A stretch of DNA of 64,000 nucleotides from Vicinamibacterales bacterium (lineage in GTDB: Bacteria > Acidobacteriota > Vicinamibacteria > Vicinamibacterales > 2-12-FULL-66-21), in the NCBI GenBank assembly GCA_036496585.1, contig DASXLB010000050.1, forward strand, positions 1 to 64,000. Reading direction: 5' to 3'. Shown here piece after piece: positions 20,021 to 31,492 of the stretch; the first letter of the stretch is position 1, and each line of letters opens with the position of its first letter. The notes under the pieces are model-generated. The model ran no database searches and was not told where the DNA came from. It saw nothing but the letters and a program-made list of their open reading frames with translations. The translations under genes and the position numbers were made by a program.

Positions 20021-20695
20021 ATGGCGTTTCTGGAAGCCACTGGCGTCGACAAGCGCTACGTGGTCGGCCACGCGCAGCTCGCGGTACTGCGCGCGCTCAA
20101 CCTGACCGTGGAACAGGGCGAGATGGTGGCGATCGTGGGGGCGTCGGGGGTGGGGAAGAGCACGCTGCTGCACGTGCTCGGCGGGCTGGACGCCGTCGAC
20201 GCGGGTGCCGTCCGCGTGGCGGGCCAGGACCTCGGGTCGATGAAGCCCGACGCCCTCACCGCGTTCCGCAACCAGCACATCGGGTTCGTCTTTCAGTTCC
20301 ACCACCTGCTGCCCGAGTTCACCGCGCTCGAGAACGCCGGGATGCCGATGCGCATCGCGCGGCGTCCGGCCGGCGAGCGCGACGGCCGCGCGCGGGCCAT
20401 GCTCGATCGCGTCGGCCTCACCGAGCGTGCGGCACACACGCCGGGGATGTTGTCGGGCGGCGAGCAACAGCGCGTCGCCATCGCGCGGGCGCTGGTGATG
20501 AATCCGTCGCTCCTGCTCGCCGACGAGCCGACCGGCGACCTCGACGAACACACCGCCGAAACGCTTCACGACCTGCTGCGGGAGATGCATCGCGAGGGAC
20601 GCCTGACGTCGGTGATTGCGACGCACAATCCCCGTCTGGCGGCGGCCTGCGACCGGGTCTTGCGGCTCGAAGAGGGTAGGCTGCGGGGCGCGTAG
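20021..20695 (+). CDS. lolD: LolD-type ABC transporter ATPase
   Basis: 224 residues. Walker [10 protein letters not shown] near 40-48, Q-loop [15 protein letters not shown] with the LolD-type HLLPEF, signature [16 protein letters not shown] and Walker [12 protein letters not shown]. It drives the lipoprotein-releasing permease encoded 30 bases upstream. The start ATG at 20021 is followed directly by a typical [13 protein letters not shown] opening. Confidence 0.95.
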   Translation: MAFLEATGVDKRYVVGHAQLAVLRALNLTVEQGEMVAIVGASGVGKSTLLHVLGGLDAVDAGAVRVAGQDLGSMKPDALTAFRNQHIGFVFQFHHLLPEFTALENAGMPMRIARRPAGERDGRARAMLDRVGLTERAAHTPGMLSGGEQQRVAIARALVMNPSLLLADEPTGDLDEHTAETLHDLLREMHREGRLTSVIATHNPRLAAACDRVLRLEEGRLRGA

Positions 20696-20859
20696 GCCGC
20701 TGGCGTTGAGGGTGGGCAGGGGCCCCGGTCGGGTCCGATTTGGCAGGCCACCCCGCCCGGGCCAACATAGCTGACTGAAAGTTGCCGAGTTAGGCTAGAA
20801 TGCCGGGGCACTATCGGCCGGGTTTCGTCGTATATCCGGTTCAACGAGGAGGATTCGGT

Positions 20860-21258
20860 ATGAAGAAGGTACTGATGTTCGCAGCGATCCTTGCGGTCGC
20901 TGCGGCTCCGGTCTTCGCGCAGGGCGCGAAGGGGAGCGACAAACCGGCCAAGACCGAGAAGTCGATGGCCAAGTCCGGAGCGGTCACGGGAGTCGTGTCG
21001 GCCGTGTCGGCCGATTCGGTGACTGTCAAGGGCAAGGACGGCGCCGACGTGATGGTCGGGGTCGATGCGAAGACCAACGTCCAGGCGTCGGGCGCGAGCC
21101 ACAAGACGGCGGCCGCCAAGGCCGACAACAAGCCGACCCCCATCACCGACTTCGTGCACGTCGGCGACATGGTGGCGGTCAAGTACTCCGACAGCGGCAG
21201 CGCGAAGACGGCGACGAGCGTCCGCGTGACTTCGGCCAAGACGGCCGCCAAGAAATAG
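20860..21258 (+). CDS. Small secreted DUF5666-like protein
   Basis: 132 residues after a strong ribosome site (GAGGAGG). The signal peptide is KVLMFAAILAVAAAPVFA/QG. The mature part is Lys/Ala/Ser-rich, with a small beta domain VTGVVSAVSADSVTVKGKDG...VGVDAKTNVQ that resembles DUF5666/OB-like repeats, and ends in a Lys-rich tail (TSAKTAAKK). Probably periplasmic; function unknown. A clear terminator follows. Confidence 0.75.
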   Translation: MKKVLMFAAILAVAAAPVFAQGAKGSDKPAKTEKSMAKSGAVTGVVSAVSADSVTVKGKDGADVMVGVDAKTNVQASGASHKTAAAKADNKPTPITDFVHVGDMVAVKYSDSGSAKTATSVRVTSAKTAAKK

Positions 21259-21304
21259 GCCTCGGTTACCGCAACACCCGGGCATCACGACGGGTGAGGC
21301 ACCG

Positions 21305-21339
21305 AAGGGCGCGTCCCGGCTTGCGGGCGCGCCCTTTTT
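21305..21339 (+). terminator. Rho-independent terminator
   Basis: AAGGGCGCG at 21305-21313 pairs with CGCGCCCTT at 21326-21336, with an inner CCCG/CGGG pair and loop GCTTG, followed by a T run (TTTTT to 21339). It ends the transcript of the small secreted protein upstream. Confidence 0.9.
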
Positions 21340-21462
21340 CCGTACGGTCTGTCCCGCCTTCATCGGGCCATCCGCCGGCGCCTGGCCGGCCCTCCGTGGC
21401 CGTCGGTCCTGCACCCTGCCACCCCCAGCGGGCGTCCAAATCAGCAGGGAACGCCTAAGTCG

Positions 21463-21491
21463 TTGTCCCGGCGCACTTTTTGCCGTATAAT
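21463..21491 (+). promoter_or_regulatory. Sigma-70-type promoter of clpC
   Basis: TTGTCC (21463-21468) and a perfect TATAAT (21486-21491) are spaced by 17 bases, 27 bases upstream of the clpC ATG, after the terminator at 21305-21339. An isolated half-site CTCAAG lies just before the start; no complete heat-shock operator is visible. Confidence 0.65.
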
Positions 21492-21517
21492 CGTCGCGGC
21501 CTCTCAAGGATTCCTGG

Positions 21518-23956
<2,439 letters not shown>

Positions 23957-24251
23957 GGCCGGTCGTCGTCAACGCCGTCACGCCGGAACGCTCCGCGCCC
24001 GCCGTCAGTCCGATTCCTGTAGATTCAAGAGATCACGAGAGCCTCGGCGAACAGGCCCTCGAGGCAGTGGCTGTCGCCAGCGTCGGTGTCTGGCACGGCG
24101 CATATGTTCACGGGTGGACGGGAGTGGCGCGTTGCAGCGTTGGAAATCGCAGGGCAGGCCGCGAAGTGGTCTGCTGCGTCTAAAGTCCTGTAAAATACCC
24201 GCTTGGCCTCGGTGCGGCATGCCGCCACATCGAGGCGAGCTCCCTCGCTGC

Positions 24252-27152
24252 ATGTTGAAATTCCGTTGTTTTCTGGCGGCGTCGCTTCTGGCGGCTGCCG
24301 TCTCCGCGCAGGCGCAAACCACACCGGCTGCGCCGACCGCGCCGGCGCCGACCGCCCCGGTGCCGGCCGCTCAGGCGCCGGCCGCTCAGGCCCCCGGCAC
24401 ACCACGGCCGGTCGCGCCGGCCGCGGCCGGGCCGAAGCCCACCGAGGGCACGTTGCCGCTCTGCGGCGGCATGTACCAGGTCGGTCCGCCGGCCAAGTTG
24501 CCTCCGGGCAGTTCCCCCCCGGTCATCTACTACGTGGCCGCCTGTTTCGAAAAGCAGGGCGGCTACTCGGTCGTCGATCCGCAGACCTATCTCTATTACA
24601 TGGAGATGGCGCACCAGGTGAGCGACCCGAGCGCCGACAAGTGGGTCACCTATACAGACAAGACGGAGCAGACGATCCTCGCCGACTTCAAGCGCCTCTG
24701 GGCGACCAACTTCCTCGACGACCTCTCCGCCGAGACCTACGACTACGTCTTCAGCAACGGCGTCGTCGGCAAGATCATCCTCTACAACATGGAGGAGCGG
24801 CAGCGCGTGAAGATCGTCGACTACGTCGGCTCGAAGAAAATCGAGATGTCGAAGATCGACGATGAGCTGAAGAAGAAGGGCATCCGCATCGCGCTCGACT
24901 CGTTCGTGGATCCTGGGCTCGTCAAACAGGTCGCCGGAACCGTCCGCGACCTCTACGCCGATCAGGGCTACGAGTACGCCGAGGTCAAGCCGGAGGTCAA
25001 GCCGGTCAGCACCGCGACGAAGACCGTCAATCTCACGTTCCACATCAGCGAAGGCCCGAAGGTCCGCATCCGCTCGGTCGATTTCCTGGGCAACGACGCG
25101 CTCAAGGACAAGACCCTCGCGCACAAGATGAAGGACAACAAGGGACCCAATCCGTGGATCCCGATTTTCGGCCGCGGCGGCACCTACAAGGAAAGCAAAT
25201 TCGAAGACGACGCCGACAAGGTGCAGCAGTACTATCGCGAGGAAGGCTACGTCAAGGCGCAGATCGGCCAGCCGCAGCTGCGCATCCTCGAGGACGACGC
25301 CGACGGCAAGACGCGCTGGGTCCAGCTGCAGATCCCGGTCACCGAGGGACAGCGCTACCGGGTCGGCGACATCAGCTTCTCCGGCAACACCGTCGTCAAG
25401 ACCGAGGCGCTGACGCCGTTCTTCAAGATGGCGCCGGGCGACTGGTTCAACGAAAAGCTGATCCGCAAGGGATTCGAGAAGGTCCGCGAGGCTTACGGCA
25501 CCGTCGGGTACTTCGAGTTCACCGGCGCCCCGGAGTACGCCTTTCCCAACGACGCCAAGGATCCGAACGCGCCCGGCGCTACCGGATCCTCAGGCCCGCC
25601 GCCGCCGGTCGCCGCAGCGGCTAGCCAGCCCGCCGCGATCGCGCCGCCCGTCACGAAAAACGCCTCGCCGGTCGTCAACGTGACGATGCGGCTCGAGGAA
25701 GGCAAGCAGTATTTCGTCAATCGGATCACCTTCGCGGGCAACACGACGACGCGCGACAACGTGATTCGACGCGAGATGCGGCTCTATGAGGGAGGCGTCT
25801 TCAACACCGAGGCGCTCAAGTACAGCGTCCGGCGTCTCAACCAGCTCGGTTACTTCAAGCCGCTCGAGGGCGAAGCGATCGACGTGCAAAAGGCGCAGAC
25901 CCAGGAAAACGAGCCGCCCAAGGTCGACGTCCGCCTGAAGTTCGAGGAGCAGAACCGCAACCAGATTACGTTCGGCGCCGGCGTCTCCCAGTACGAGGGA
26001 TTCTTCGGGCAGCTGGCGTTCCAGACCTCCAACTTCATGGGGCGCGGCGAAACCTTCAGCGTCTCGGCGCAGCAGGGCAACCGGGCCAAGAACTACCAGG
26101 TCGGCTTCACCGAACCGTTCCTGTTCGACCGCCCGATCACCGCCGGCGTCAACGTGTTCGATCAGGAGATCCAGTACGTCGGCCAGTACACGCAGGCGTC
26201 GAAGGGGGTGAACACGGTCTGGGGCTTCCCGGTCGGTCCGTTCTCGCGGATGTTCGTGACGTACAGCTACGAGGGCGTCCAGGTCAAGGACCTCAACCCG
26301 CTCTACAGGAACGCCGCGACGCTGGCCAACAACCCCTTCCTCATCGATTCGCTGCTCACCAGCCAGAATGGCGAGCGCAAGATCAGCAAGATCGGCCCGA
26401 GCTTCCAGCACAACAGCGTCGACAACCCGATCTTCCCGACGACCGGGCGCAAGTTCACGGCGTCGTTCGACCTCGCCGGGCTCGGCGGCAACACCAAGTT
26501 CTACGACGCGAACGTCGAGGCGATCGGCTACTTCAAACAGACCAACCGCACGTCGCTCGGGATTCGAGCCGCCTGGCAGTACCTCAGCCCGTATGGTTCG
26601 CAGTGCGTCGGCGGCGTCTGCGCGCAGTCGGTGCTGCCGATTTTCGAGAAGGTGTACCTGGGCGGCGAGTACAGCATCCGCGGCTTCGACCTTCGCAGCG
26701 TCGGGCCGCGCGATCCCGCGAGCGGGCTGGTGATCGGCGGTAACAAGAGCATCCTCGGCAACGCTGAGTACTTGATCAACATCGCCGGTCCGGTGCGGCT
26801 GGTGCTCTTCTACGACATCGGCCAGGTGCGCGATGAGGGGGAGCACTTCTCGCTGACCGAGCCGGTCAAGCAGCTCGTTTACCTGAACCGGGTGGGCGCG
26901 GCAGATTCGTTGACCTCGTTGTACACTGTCACCGGGTTCACGACGAATTACGGCACGCGCATCGACACCATCGCCACGACGAGTGCGTTCAAGACCTCGA
27001 CGGGCGCCGAGATCCGGTTCTTCATGCCGGTGCTGAACGTGCCGTTCCGGCTGATCTTTGCGATGAACCCGCAGCGGGGCAACGTGCTGGACAACAACCT
27101 CCAGCCCGAGAAGTTCTTCAAGTTCCGGTTCGCGGTAGGCACGACGTTCTAG
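24252..27152 (+). CDS. bamA: Outer membrane assembly factor BamA
   Basis: 966 residues, longer than typical BamA (about 800). Signal peptide LAASLLAAAVSAQA, then a Pro/Ala-rich linker to about residue 60 and an N-terminal extension to about 145. POTRA domains follow (VRIRSVDFLGNDALKDKTLA; YRVGDISFSGNTVVKTEAL; YFVNRITFAGNTTTRDNVI). Between the last two sits a Pro/Ala-rich insert (residues about 430-470). The C-terminal barrel has the conserved VRGF-like YSIRGFDLRSVGPRD. It ends FRFAVGTTF with terminal Phe. It folds and inserts beta-barrels; the OmpH genes follow directly. Confidence 0.95.
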   Translation: MLKFRCFLAASLLAAAVSAQAQTTPAAPTAPAPTAPVPAAQAPAAQAPGTPRPVAPAAAGPKPTEGTLPLCGGMYQVGPPAKLPPGSSPPVIYYVAACFEKQGGYSVVDPQTYLYYMEMAHQVSDPSADKWVTYTDKTEQTILADFKRLWATNFLDDLSAETYDYVFSNGVVGKIILYNMEERQRVKIVDYVGSKKIEMSKIDDELKKKGIRIALDSFVDPGLVKQVAGTVRDLYADQGYEYAEVKPEVKPVSTATKTVNLTFHISEGPKVRIRSVDFLGNDALKDKTLAHKMKDNKGPNPWIPIFGRGGTYKESKFEDDADKVQQYYREEGYVKAQIGQPQLRILEDDADGKTRWVQLQIPVTEGQRYRVGDISFSGNTVVKTEALTPFFKMAPGDWFNEKLIRKGFEKVREAYGTVGYFEFTGAPEYAFPNDAKDPNAPGATGSSGPPPPVAAAASQPAAIAPPVTKNASPVVNVTMRLEEGKQYFVNRITFAGNTTTRDNVIRREMRLYEGGVFNTEALKYSVRRLNQLGYFKPLEGEAIDVQKAQTQENEPPKVDVRLKFEEQNRNQITFGAGVSQYEGFFGQLAFQTSNFMGRGETFSVSAQQGNRAKNYQVGFTEPFLFDRPITAGVNVFDQEIQYVGQYTQASKGVNTVWGFPVGPFSRMFVTYSYEGVQVKDLNPLYRNAATLANNPFLIDSLLTSQNGERKISKIGPSFQHNSVDNPIFPTTGRKFTASFDLAGLGGNTKFYDANVEAIGYFKQTNRTSLGIRAAWQYLSPYGSQCVGGVCAQSVLPIFEKVYLGGEYSIRGFDLRSVGPRDPASGLVIGGNKSILGNAEYLINIAGPVRLVLFYDIGQVRDEGEHFSLTEPVKQLVYLNRVGAADSLTSLYTVTGFTTNYGTRIDTIATTSAFKTSTGAEIRFFMPVLNVPFRLIFAMNPQRGNVLDNNLQPEKFFKFRFAVGTTF

Positions 27153-27259
27153 GGGGAGCGTTGGGGTTGCCGGGGCGCCCGGCCGGCACGGCTGGCCGGT
27201 GGAGCGCGGTAACTGCCAACAGGTCACGGGCAACGGGTCGCACAAGGGGAATGACGATA

Positions 27260-27928
27260 ATGAGAGTGGTGAAGCTGGCCCTCGTCGAGGGCGCGCTCGT
27301 GGCATCGCTGTGCGTGCCGGTGTTGGCCCAGGCGCCCCCGGCCGGTGCGTCCAAGCCGCAGGCCCCGCCGGTGGCCGGTGCGCCGGCCCCGCCGGTGGCC
27401 GGGGCGCCGGCCCCGCAGGGCACGCCCGCCGGCCAGGCGGCCCCCCCGGCTCCCAAGCCGCAGCCGGCCGTGCCGTTTCCGCCCGACTCCAAATACGCGT
27501 TCGTCGACGTCCAGGCGGTGGCCTCCGCGTCGCAGGCGGGCAAGGACGCCTCGAAGCGGCTGCAGGCGCTGACCGAAAAGAAGCAGACCGAGATCACCGA
27601 CAAGAACAAGCAGCTGCAGGCGCTGACCACCAAGCGCGACACCAGCGTCGGCGTCATGAACGAGGCGGCGCGGGCTCAGATCGACAAGGACGTCGAGAAG
27701 CTGCAGCGCGACATCCAGTTCTCGAACAGCAACGCCCAGGCGGAAGTGCAGGAGCTGCAGAACGACCTGATGGGAGATTTCCAGAAGAAGCTCGTGCCGA
27801 TCATCGAGGATGTGGCGAAGGAGCGAGGGCTCTACCTGGTGCTGACCACCGAGTCCGGCCTCGCGTACGTCCATCCTGGGCTCAACATCACCGACGAAGT
27901 GGTCAAGCGGCTCGATGCCAAGAAGTAG
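27260..27928 (+). CDS. OmpH/Skp-family periplasmic chaperone, copy 1
   Basis: 222 residues. The signal peptide is GALVASLCVPVLA/QA, followed by a Pro/Ala/Gly linker containing two PPVAGAPAP-like repeats, then the OmpH domain FAFVDVQ-like YAFVDVQAVASASQAGKDAS and long helices forming the coiled tentacle (LTEKKQTEITDKNKQLQAL...). Skp holds unfolded outer-membrane proteins on the way to BamA. The second ATG (27260) was chosen over 27251 because AAGGGGA then has proper spacing. The next gene is a close paralog. Confidence 0.9.
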   Translation: MRVVKLALVEGALVASLCVPVLAQAPPAGASKPQAPPVAGAPAPPVAGAPAPQGTPAGQAAPPAPKPQPAVPFPPDSKYAFVDVQAVASASQAGKDASKRLQALTEKKQTEITDKNKQLQALTTKRDTSVGVMNEAARAQIDKDVEKLQRDIQFSNSNAQAEVQELQNDLMGDFQKKLVPIIEDVAKERGLYLVLTTESGLAYVHPGLNITDEVVKRLDAKK

Positions 27929-27967
27929 CGTGTAAGATCCTCGGGTTTTATCAAAGGAATCATTCAG

Positions 27968-28609
27968 ATGAGAGTGTTGCAGATGTCCTTTCTTGCGGCC
28001 GTGCTGACCGTGGCGCTGGCCGTGCCCTCGTTCGCGCAGACCGCTCCCGCCGGGGCGCCGAAGCCCCAGACGCCGCCGCCGGCGACCCCCGCCGCGCCCG
28101 CGGGGCTGGGGGCGCCACCCGCGGTGGCTCCCAAGCCGCAGCCGCCGATGCCGTTCCCGCAGGACGCGAAGTACGCGTTCGTCGACGTCCAGGCCATCGC
28201 CTCGAACTCCGCGGCCGGTAAGGACGCGACCAAGAAGCTGCAGGCGCTCACCGAGCGGAAGCAGCAGGAGATCGGCGACAAGAACAAGCAGCTGCAGGCA
28301 CTGACGAGCAAGCGCGACACCAGCGCCGGCGTGATGAACGAGGCGGCGCGGGCTCAGCTCGACAAGGACATCGAGAAGCTGCAGCGCGACATCCAGTACG
28401 CCAACAGCAGCGCCCAGGCCGAAGTCAACGACATGCAGAACGAGCTTCAGGGAGAGTTTCAGAAGAAGCTGATCCCGATCATCGAGGAGCTCGCCAAGGA
28501 GAAGGGGCTCTACATGATCTTCACGGCGGAATCCGGCTTCGCCTACGTCTATCCAGGACTCAACCTCTCCGACGAAGTGATCAAGCGGCTCGACGTCAAG
28601 AAAGACTAG
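27968..28609 (+). CDS. OmpH/Skp-family periplasmic chaperone, copy 2
   Basis: 213 residues with AAGGA ribosome site. Signal peptide SFLAAVLTVALAVPSFA/QT, Pro/Ala linker, then YAFVDVQAIASNSAAGKDAT and the same helical hairpin as the upstream copy. The two are near-identical over the coiled region (TSKRDTSAGVMNEAARAQLD versus TTKRDTSVGVMNEAARAQID) but differ in linker. A tandem duplication; possibly a mixed trimer, since Skp is trimeric. That last point is inference. Confidence 0.9.
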   Translation: MRVLQMSFLAAVLTVALAVPSFAQTAPAGAPKPQTPPPATPAAPAGLGAPPAVAPKPQPPMPFPQDAKYAFVDVQAIASNSAAGKDATKKLQALTERKQQEIGDKNKQLQALTSKRDTSAGVMNEAARAQLDKDIEKLQRDIQYANSSAQAEVNDMQNELQGEFQKKLIPIIEELAKEKGLYMIFTAESGFAYVYPGLNLSDEVIKRLDVKKD

Positions 28610-28621
28610 CGATTTGGATCT

Positions 28622-28667
28622 GGAAATCTGAAATGTGGTTTCCGGTTCCCCACATTTCCAAATTTCC
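28622..28667. repeat. Imperfect inverted repeat directly before the FabZ-LpxA start
   Basis: GGAAATCTGAAATGTGG (28622-28638) faces CCACATTTCCAAATTTCC (28650-28667); 16 of 17 bases pair with one bulge and an 11-base loop. The right arm ends two bases before the ATG at 28670, leaving no room for a separate ribosome site, so the hairpin could influence translation. Similar GTGGAAATG words occur at 1290-1320. Confidence 0.75.
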
Positions 28668-28669
28668 AC

Positions 28670-29923
28670 ATGGACATCGTCTCTGCCCTCGACCGTCTCT
28701 GTTACCGCTATCCGTCTCCGCTGGTTGACCTCGTGCTCGAACACGAGCCGGGGAGACGGATGACTGCGGTCAAGAACGTCAGCGTCAACGAAGATTTCTT
28801 TCAGGGGCACTTCCCGGGCGAACCGATGATGCCCGGCGTCCTGATGATCGAAACCATGGCGCAGGTGGCGTCAATTCTGCTGGTGGGGGGAGCGCGGCCG
28901 GTCGCGCGCGCCTGGCTGCGCGGCGTCGACAACGCCAAGTTCCGCTCGCGCGTGGTCCCCGGCGATCGCCTGATGGTGGAAGTGACGACCGGCCCCTGCC
29001 GCGGCCCGATCGCGCGGCTGAACGCGGTTGCGACGATCGACGGCAGCGTCGCGGCCGAGGCCGAGCTGGTCATGGGCGTCGAGTTCGCGGCGGCGACCGA
29101 GACGACGGATCCCGCCGGGATCCATCCCACCGCGATCGTCCATCCTGGCGCCAGGATTGGCGCCGGGACCGTGATCGGGCCGTACGCGACCATTGGCCAG
29201 CACGTAACGATCGGCTGCGACTGCCGCATTGGCGCCTCGTGCGTCATCGACGGCCTGACCACGATCGGCGACGGCAACGAGATCTTCCCGATGGCGTCGA
29301 TCGGGCTGGTGCCGCAGGACCTCAAGTTCGGCGGAGAGATGACGCGCGTGGTGATTGGCGATCGCAACGTCATCCGCGAATTCGTCACCGTGCACCGCGG
29401 CACCAAGGGCGGCGGCGGCGTCACCACCATCGGCAACCACAATCTGCTGATGGCCTACGCCCACATCGCGCACGACTGCCACGTCGCGAGCGAGACCATC
29501 TTCGGCAACGCCGCGACGCTCGCCGGTCACGTGCTGGTCGAAGACTTCGCCAACGTCGGCGCCTACTCGGGCGTGCACCAGTTCTGCCGCGTCGGCAAGT
29601 ACGCGTTCGTCGGCGGCTACTCGGTGGTGACCAAGGACGCGTTGCCCTACGTCAAGTCGGTCGGCAACCGCGCCCGCGTCTACGGCATCAACTCGATCGG
29701 CCTCATCCGCCGCGGGTTCTCGCCGGACTCGATCACGCGCTTGCGGCGCGCCTATCGGCACCTGCTGCACTCGAACACCAGCCGCGCGATCGCGCAGATC
29801 GAGAAGGACCCCTCGCTGCAGACGCCGGAGATTCGCTACCTGGTGGAGTTCATCCGCACCTCCAAGCGCGGCGTCGGCCTCCGCCGCCCGAGCCGCCGGG
29901 TGGAAGAAGTCGTCGAGGACTGA
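28670..29923 (+). CDS. lpxA: Fusion: FabZ-type dehydratase + LpxA acyltransferase
   Basis: 417 residues in one frame. Residues 1-145 are a hot-dog dehydratase with the FabZ motif [16 protein letters not shown], carrying the catalytic His (47) and Glu (61). Residues about 148-417 are UDP-N-acetylglucosamine acyltransferase LpxA: left-handed beta-helix hexapeptides ([20 protein letters not shown]), [13 protein letters not shown], catalytic-region [13 protein letters not shown] and [12 protein letters not shown]. FabZ makes 2-enoyl-ACP and LpxA uses hydroxyacyl-ACP, so one protein handles competing fates of the same substrate. lpxD, usually next to these, is absent. Confidence 0.93.
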   Translation: MDIVSALDRLCYRYPSPLVDLVLEHEPGRRMTAVKNVSVNEDFFQGHFPGEPMMPGVLMIETMAQVASILLVGGARPVARAWLRGVDNAKFRSRVVPGDRLMVEVTTGPCRGPIARLNAVATIDGSVAAEAELVMGVEFAAATETTDPAGIHPTAIVHPGARIGAGTVIGPYATIGQHVTIGCDCRIGASCVIDGLTTIGDGNEIFPMASIGLVPQDLKFGGEMTRVVIGDRNVIREFVTVHRGTKGGGGVTTIGNHNLLMAYAHIAHDCHVASETIFGNAATLAGHVLVEDFANVGAYSGVHQFCRVGKYAFVGGYSVVTKDALPYVKSVGNRARVYGINSIGLIRRGFSPDSITRLRRAYRHLLHSNTSRAIAQIEKDPSLQTPEIRYLVEFIRTSKRGVGLRRPSRRVEEVVED

Positions 29924-30164
29924 AAGGGAAGGACACGAAGGCTGGGGAAATTGGTCGTCTGCCGGGTTCAGCAGAGAGCGGCGCGCGATCAGAAGCGCTC
30001 GGGCTTGTCGGATAGGCGCATCCTCCCTCAGCACCACGCCCGTCAGGTCAGACCGCCGCCGCCAGTTCGGTCGCCTTCAAAGAGAAACCCTCGTCCCGCA
30101 AGAGCCCACCACCCCTTCGGTTCCTTCGCCGCCCCTTCGCTCCTTCGCCCTCCTTCGGGTCCTT
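29924..30164. repeat. Non-coding spacer bounded by inverted GAAGG/CCTTC short repeats
   Basis: I see no credible gene in these 241 bases. The left end (29924-29941) reads AAGGGAAGGACACGAAGG. The right end (30114-30166) repeats CCTTCG six times with varied spacers (TTCGGTTCCTTCGCCGCCCC and so on). The arms are complementary across about 170 bases. The right arm runs into the stop of the minus-strand lipoprotein gene. Confidence 0.65.
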
Positions 30165-30587
30165 TTATTGGGGGTGGCTGACCGTGATCGTGAAGGTGTA
30201 CGGCACGTTGTCGGCGGTGGTGCTGCCGTTGTCGTAGATGCGCACGCAGTAGGTGCCGATTGACGAGGTGGAGGCGTTGAACGCGAAGCCCTGCGCCGCG
30301 GCGCCGTTGTCGAGGATGATGGTGCAGACGGCGCCGTTGAAGCTGCCGAGACTGAAGCCGACCGTTTTCGTGTTGTCGGGGCCGATCGCCGTCACGCTGG
30401 CGATCACGGCGCCGCCGGTCAGCGTGTTGAACGTGAACGTGCCCGCGCTCGCCGGAATGAGCGTGCCGATGAAGGTTTCCGAGACGATGACCGGCGTCGG
30501 GACGACGGTGGTGGTCGTGCTGCCGCAGGCGGTGATCAGCGCTGCCAGTGCGGCCAGCGCGAACCCGCGCGCGATTCTACGAAACAT
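30165..30587 (-). CDS. Secreted lipoprotein with PPC-like beta domain
   Basis: 140 residues on the minus strand. Signal peptide with lipobox LAALITAC/GS (Cys21), then a Thr/Val-rich spacer. The rest is all-beta in character (SAGTFTFNTLTGGAVIASVT, GTYCVRIYDNG, VPYTFTITVSHP), reminiscent of bacterial pre-peptidase C-terminal (PPC) domains. It would be exported by the Lol system (18740-20695). It interrupts the otherwise same-strand lipid A cluster. Function unknown. Confidence 0.8.
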   Translation of the reverse strand: MFRRIARGFALAALAALITACGSTTTTVVPTPVIVSETFIGTLIPASAGTFTFNTLTGGAVIASVTAIGPDNTKTVGFSLGSFNGAVCTIILDNGAAAQGFAFNASTSSIGTYCVRIYDNGSTTADNVPYTFTITVSHPQ

Positions 30588-30625
30588 TGCCTCTCCTACC
30601 AGAATGATAGACTTTTAGACTTCCA

Positions 30626-31492
30626 GTGGCCCGCATCGGTCTGATTGCCGGCAACGGCCGGTTTCCCTTCCTTGCGCTCCAGGGCGCCAGCAGCCTCGGT
30701 CACGACGTCACCGTCGTCGCCGTGAAGGAGGAGGCGTTCCCGGAGCTCGAGGGGGCGGCGCGCGAGGCCGGTGCGGACCTCCATTGGGTCTCCCTCGGGC
30801 ACTTGGGTAAGTGTATCAAGATACTCAAGCAGGCCGGTGTCCGCCAGGCGATCATGGCCGGGCAGGTGAAGCACGCGAAGATCTTCTCGGTCGTGCCCGA
30901 CCTGACGCTGCTGTCGGTGCTCACCAGGCTCAAGGCGAGGAACACCGATGCGCTCATCTCGGCGGTCGCCGACGTCCTGCGAGGCGAAGGGATCGAACTG
31001 CTCGACTCAACCGCCTTTCTCGACCCGTTGCTGGCGCGGCCGGGCGTGCTGACCCGGCGTCCCCCATCGGCCGCCGAGCTGGAGGATTTCGCGTTTGGCT
31101 ACCGGATGGCCGATACGATTGCGGCGCTCGACATCGGCCAGACGATCGTGGTCAAGGACAAGGCGGTGGTCGCGGTCGAGGCCATGGAGGGGACCGACGC
31201 CGTGGTGCGTCGGGCCGGAGAGATTGCCGGCCCTGGCACCCGGGTCGTCAAGGTCGCCAAGCCGAAGCAGGACATGCGCTTTGACGTGCCGGTGGTCGGC
31301 GTCGCGACGATCGCGTCGATGCGCGCCGCCGGCGCAACCGCCATCACGATCGACAGCGGCCAGACGCTGGTGGTGGACGGCGACCGGTTCATCGAGGCCG
31401 CCGACGCTGCCGGCATAGCGGTCGTCGGCCGCGCGCCTGCGGGCGGGCGAAACGAGGCGGCCATCGCGACGGCGCCTCCAGGACGCCCATGA
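30626..31492 (+). CDS. lpxI: UDP-2,3-diacylglucosamine pyrophosphatase LpxI
   Basis: Hydrolyses UDP-diacylglucosamine to lipid X in lipid A synthesis, replacing LpxH in many phyla. 288 residues with N-terminal [18 protein letters not shown], the LpxI-typical [10 protein letters not shown] and the C-terminal domain [34 protein letters not shown] (quoted in parts: [22 protein letters not shown]), then [17 protein letters not shown] start at 30626. The last 4 bases overlap the next gene. Confidence 0.93.
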   Translation: MARIGLIAGNGRFPFLALQGASSLGHDVTVVAVKEEAFPELEGAAREAGADLHWVSLGHLGKCIKILKQAGVRQAIMAGQVKHAKIFSVVPDLTLLSVLTRLKARNTDALISAVADVLRGEGIELLDSTAFLDPLLARPGVLTRRPPSAAELEDFAFGYRMADTIAALDIGQTIVVKDKAVVAVEAMEGTDAVVRRAGEIAGPGTRVVKVAKPKQDMRFDVPVVGVATIASMRAAGATAITIDSGQTLVVDGDRFIEAADAAGIAVVGRAPAGGRNEAAIATAPPGRP

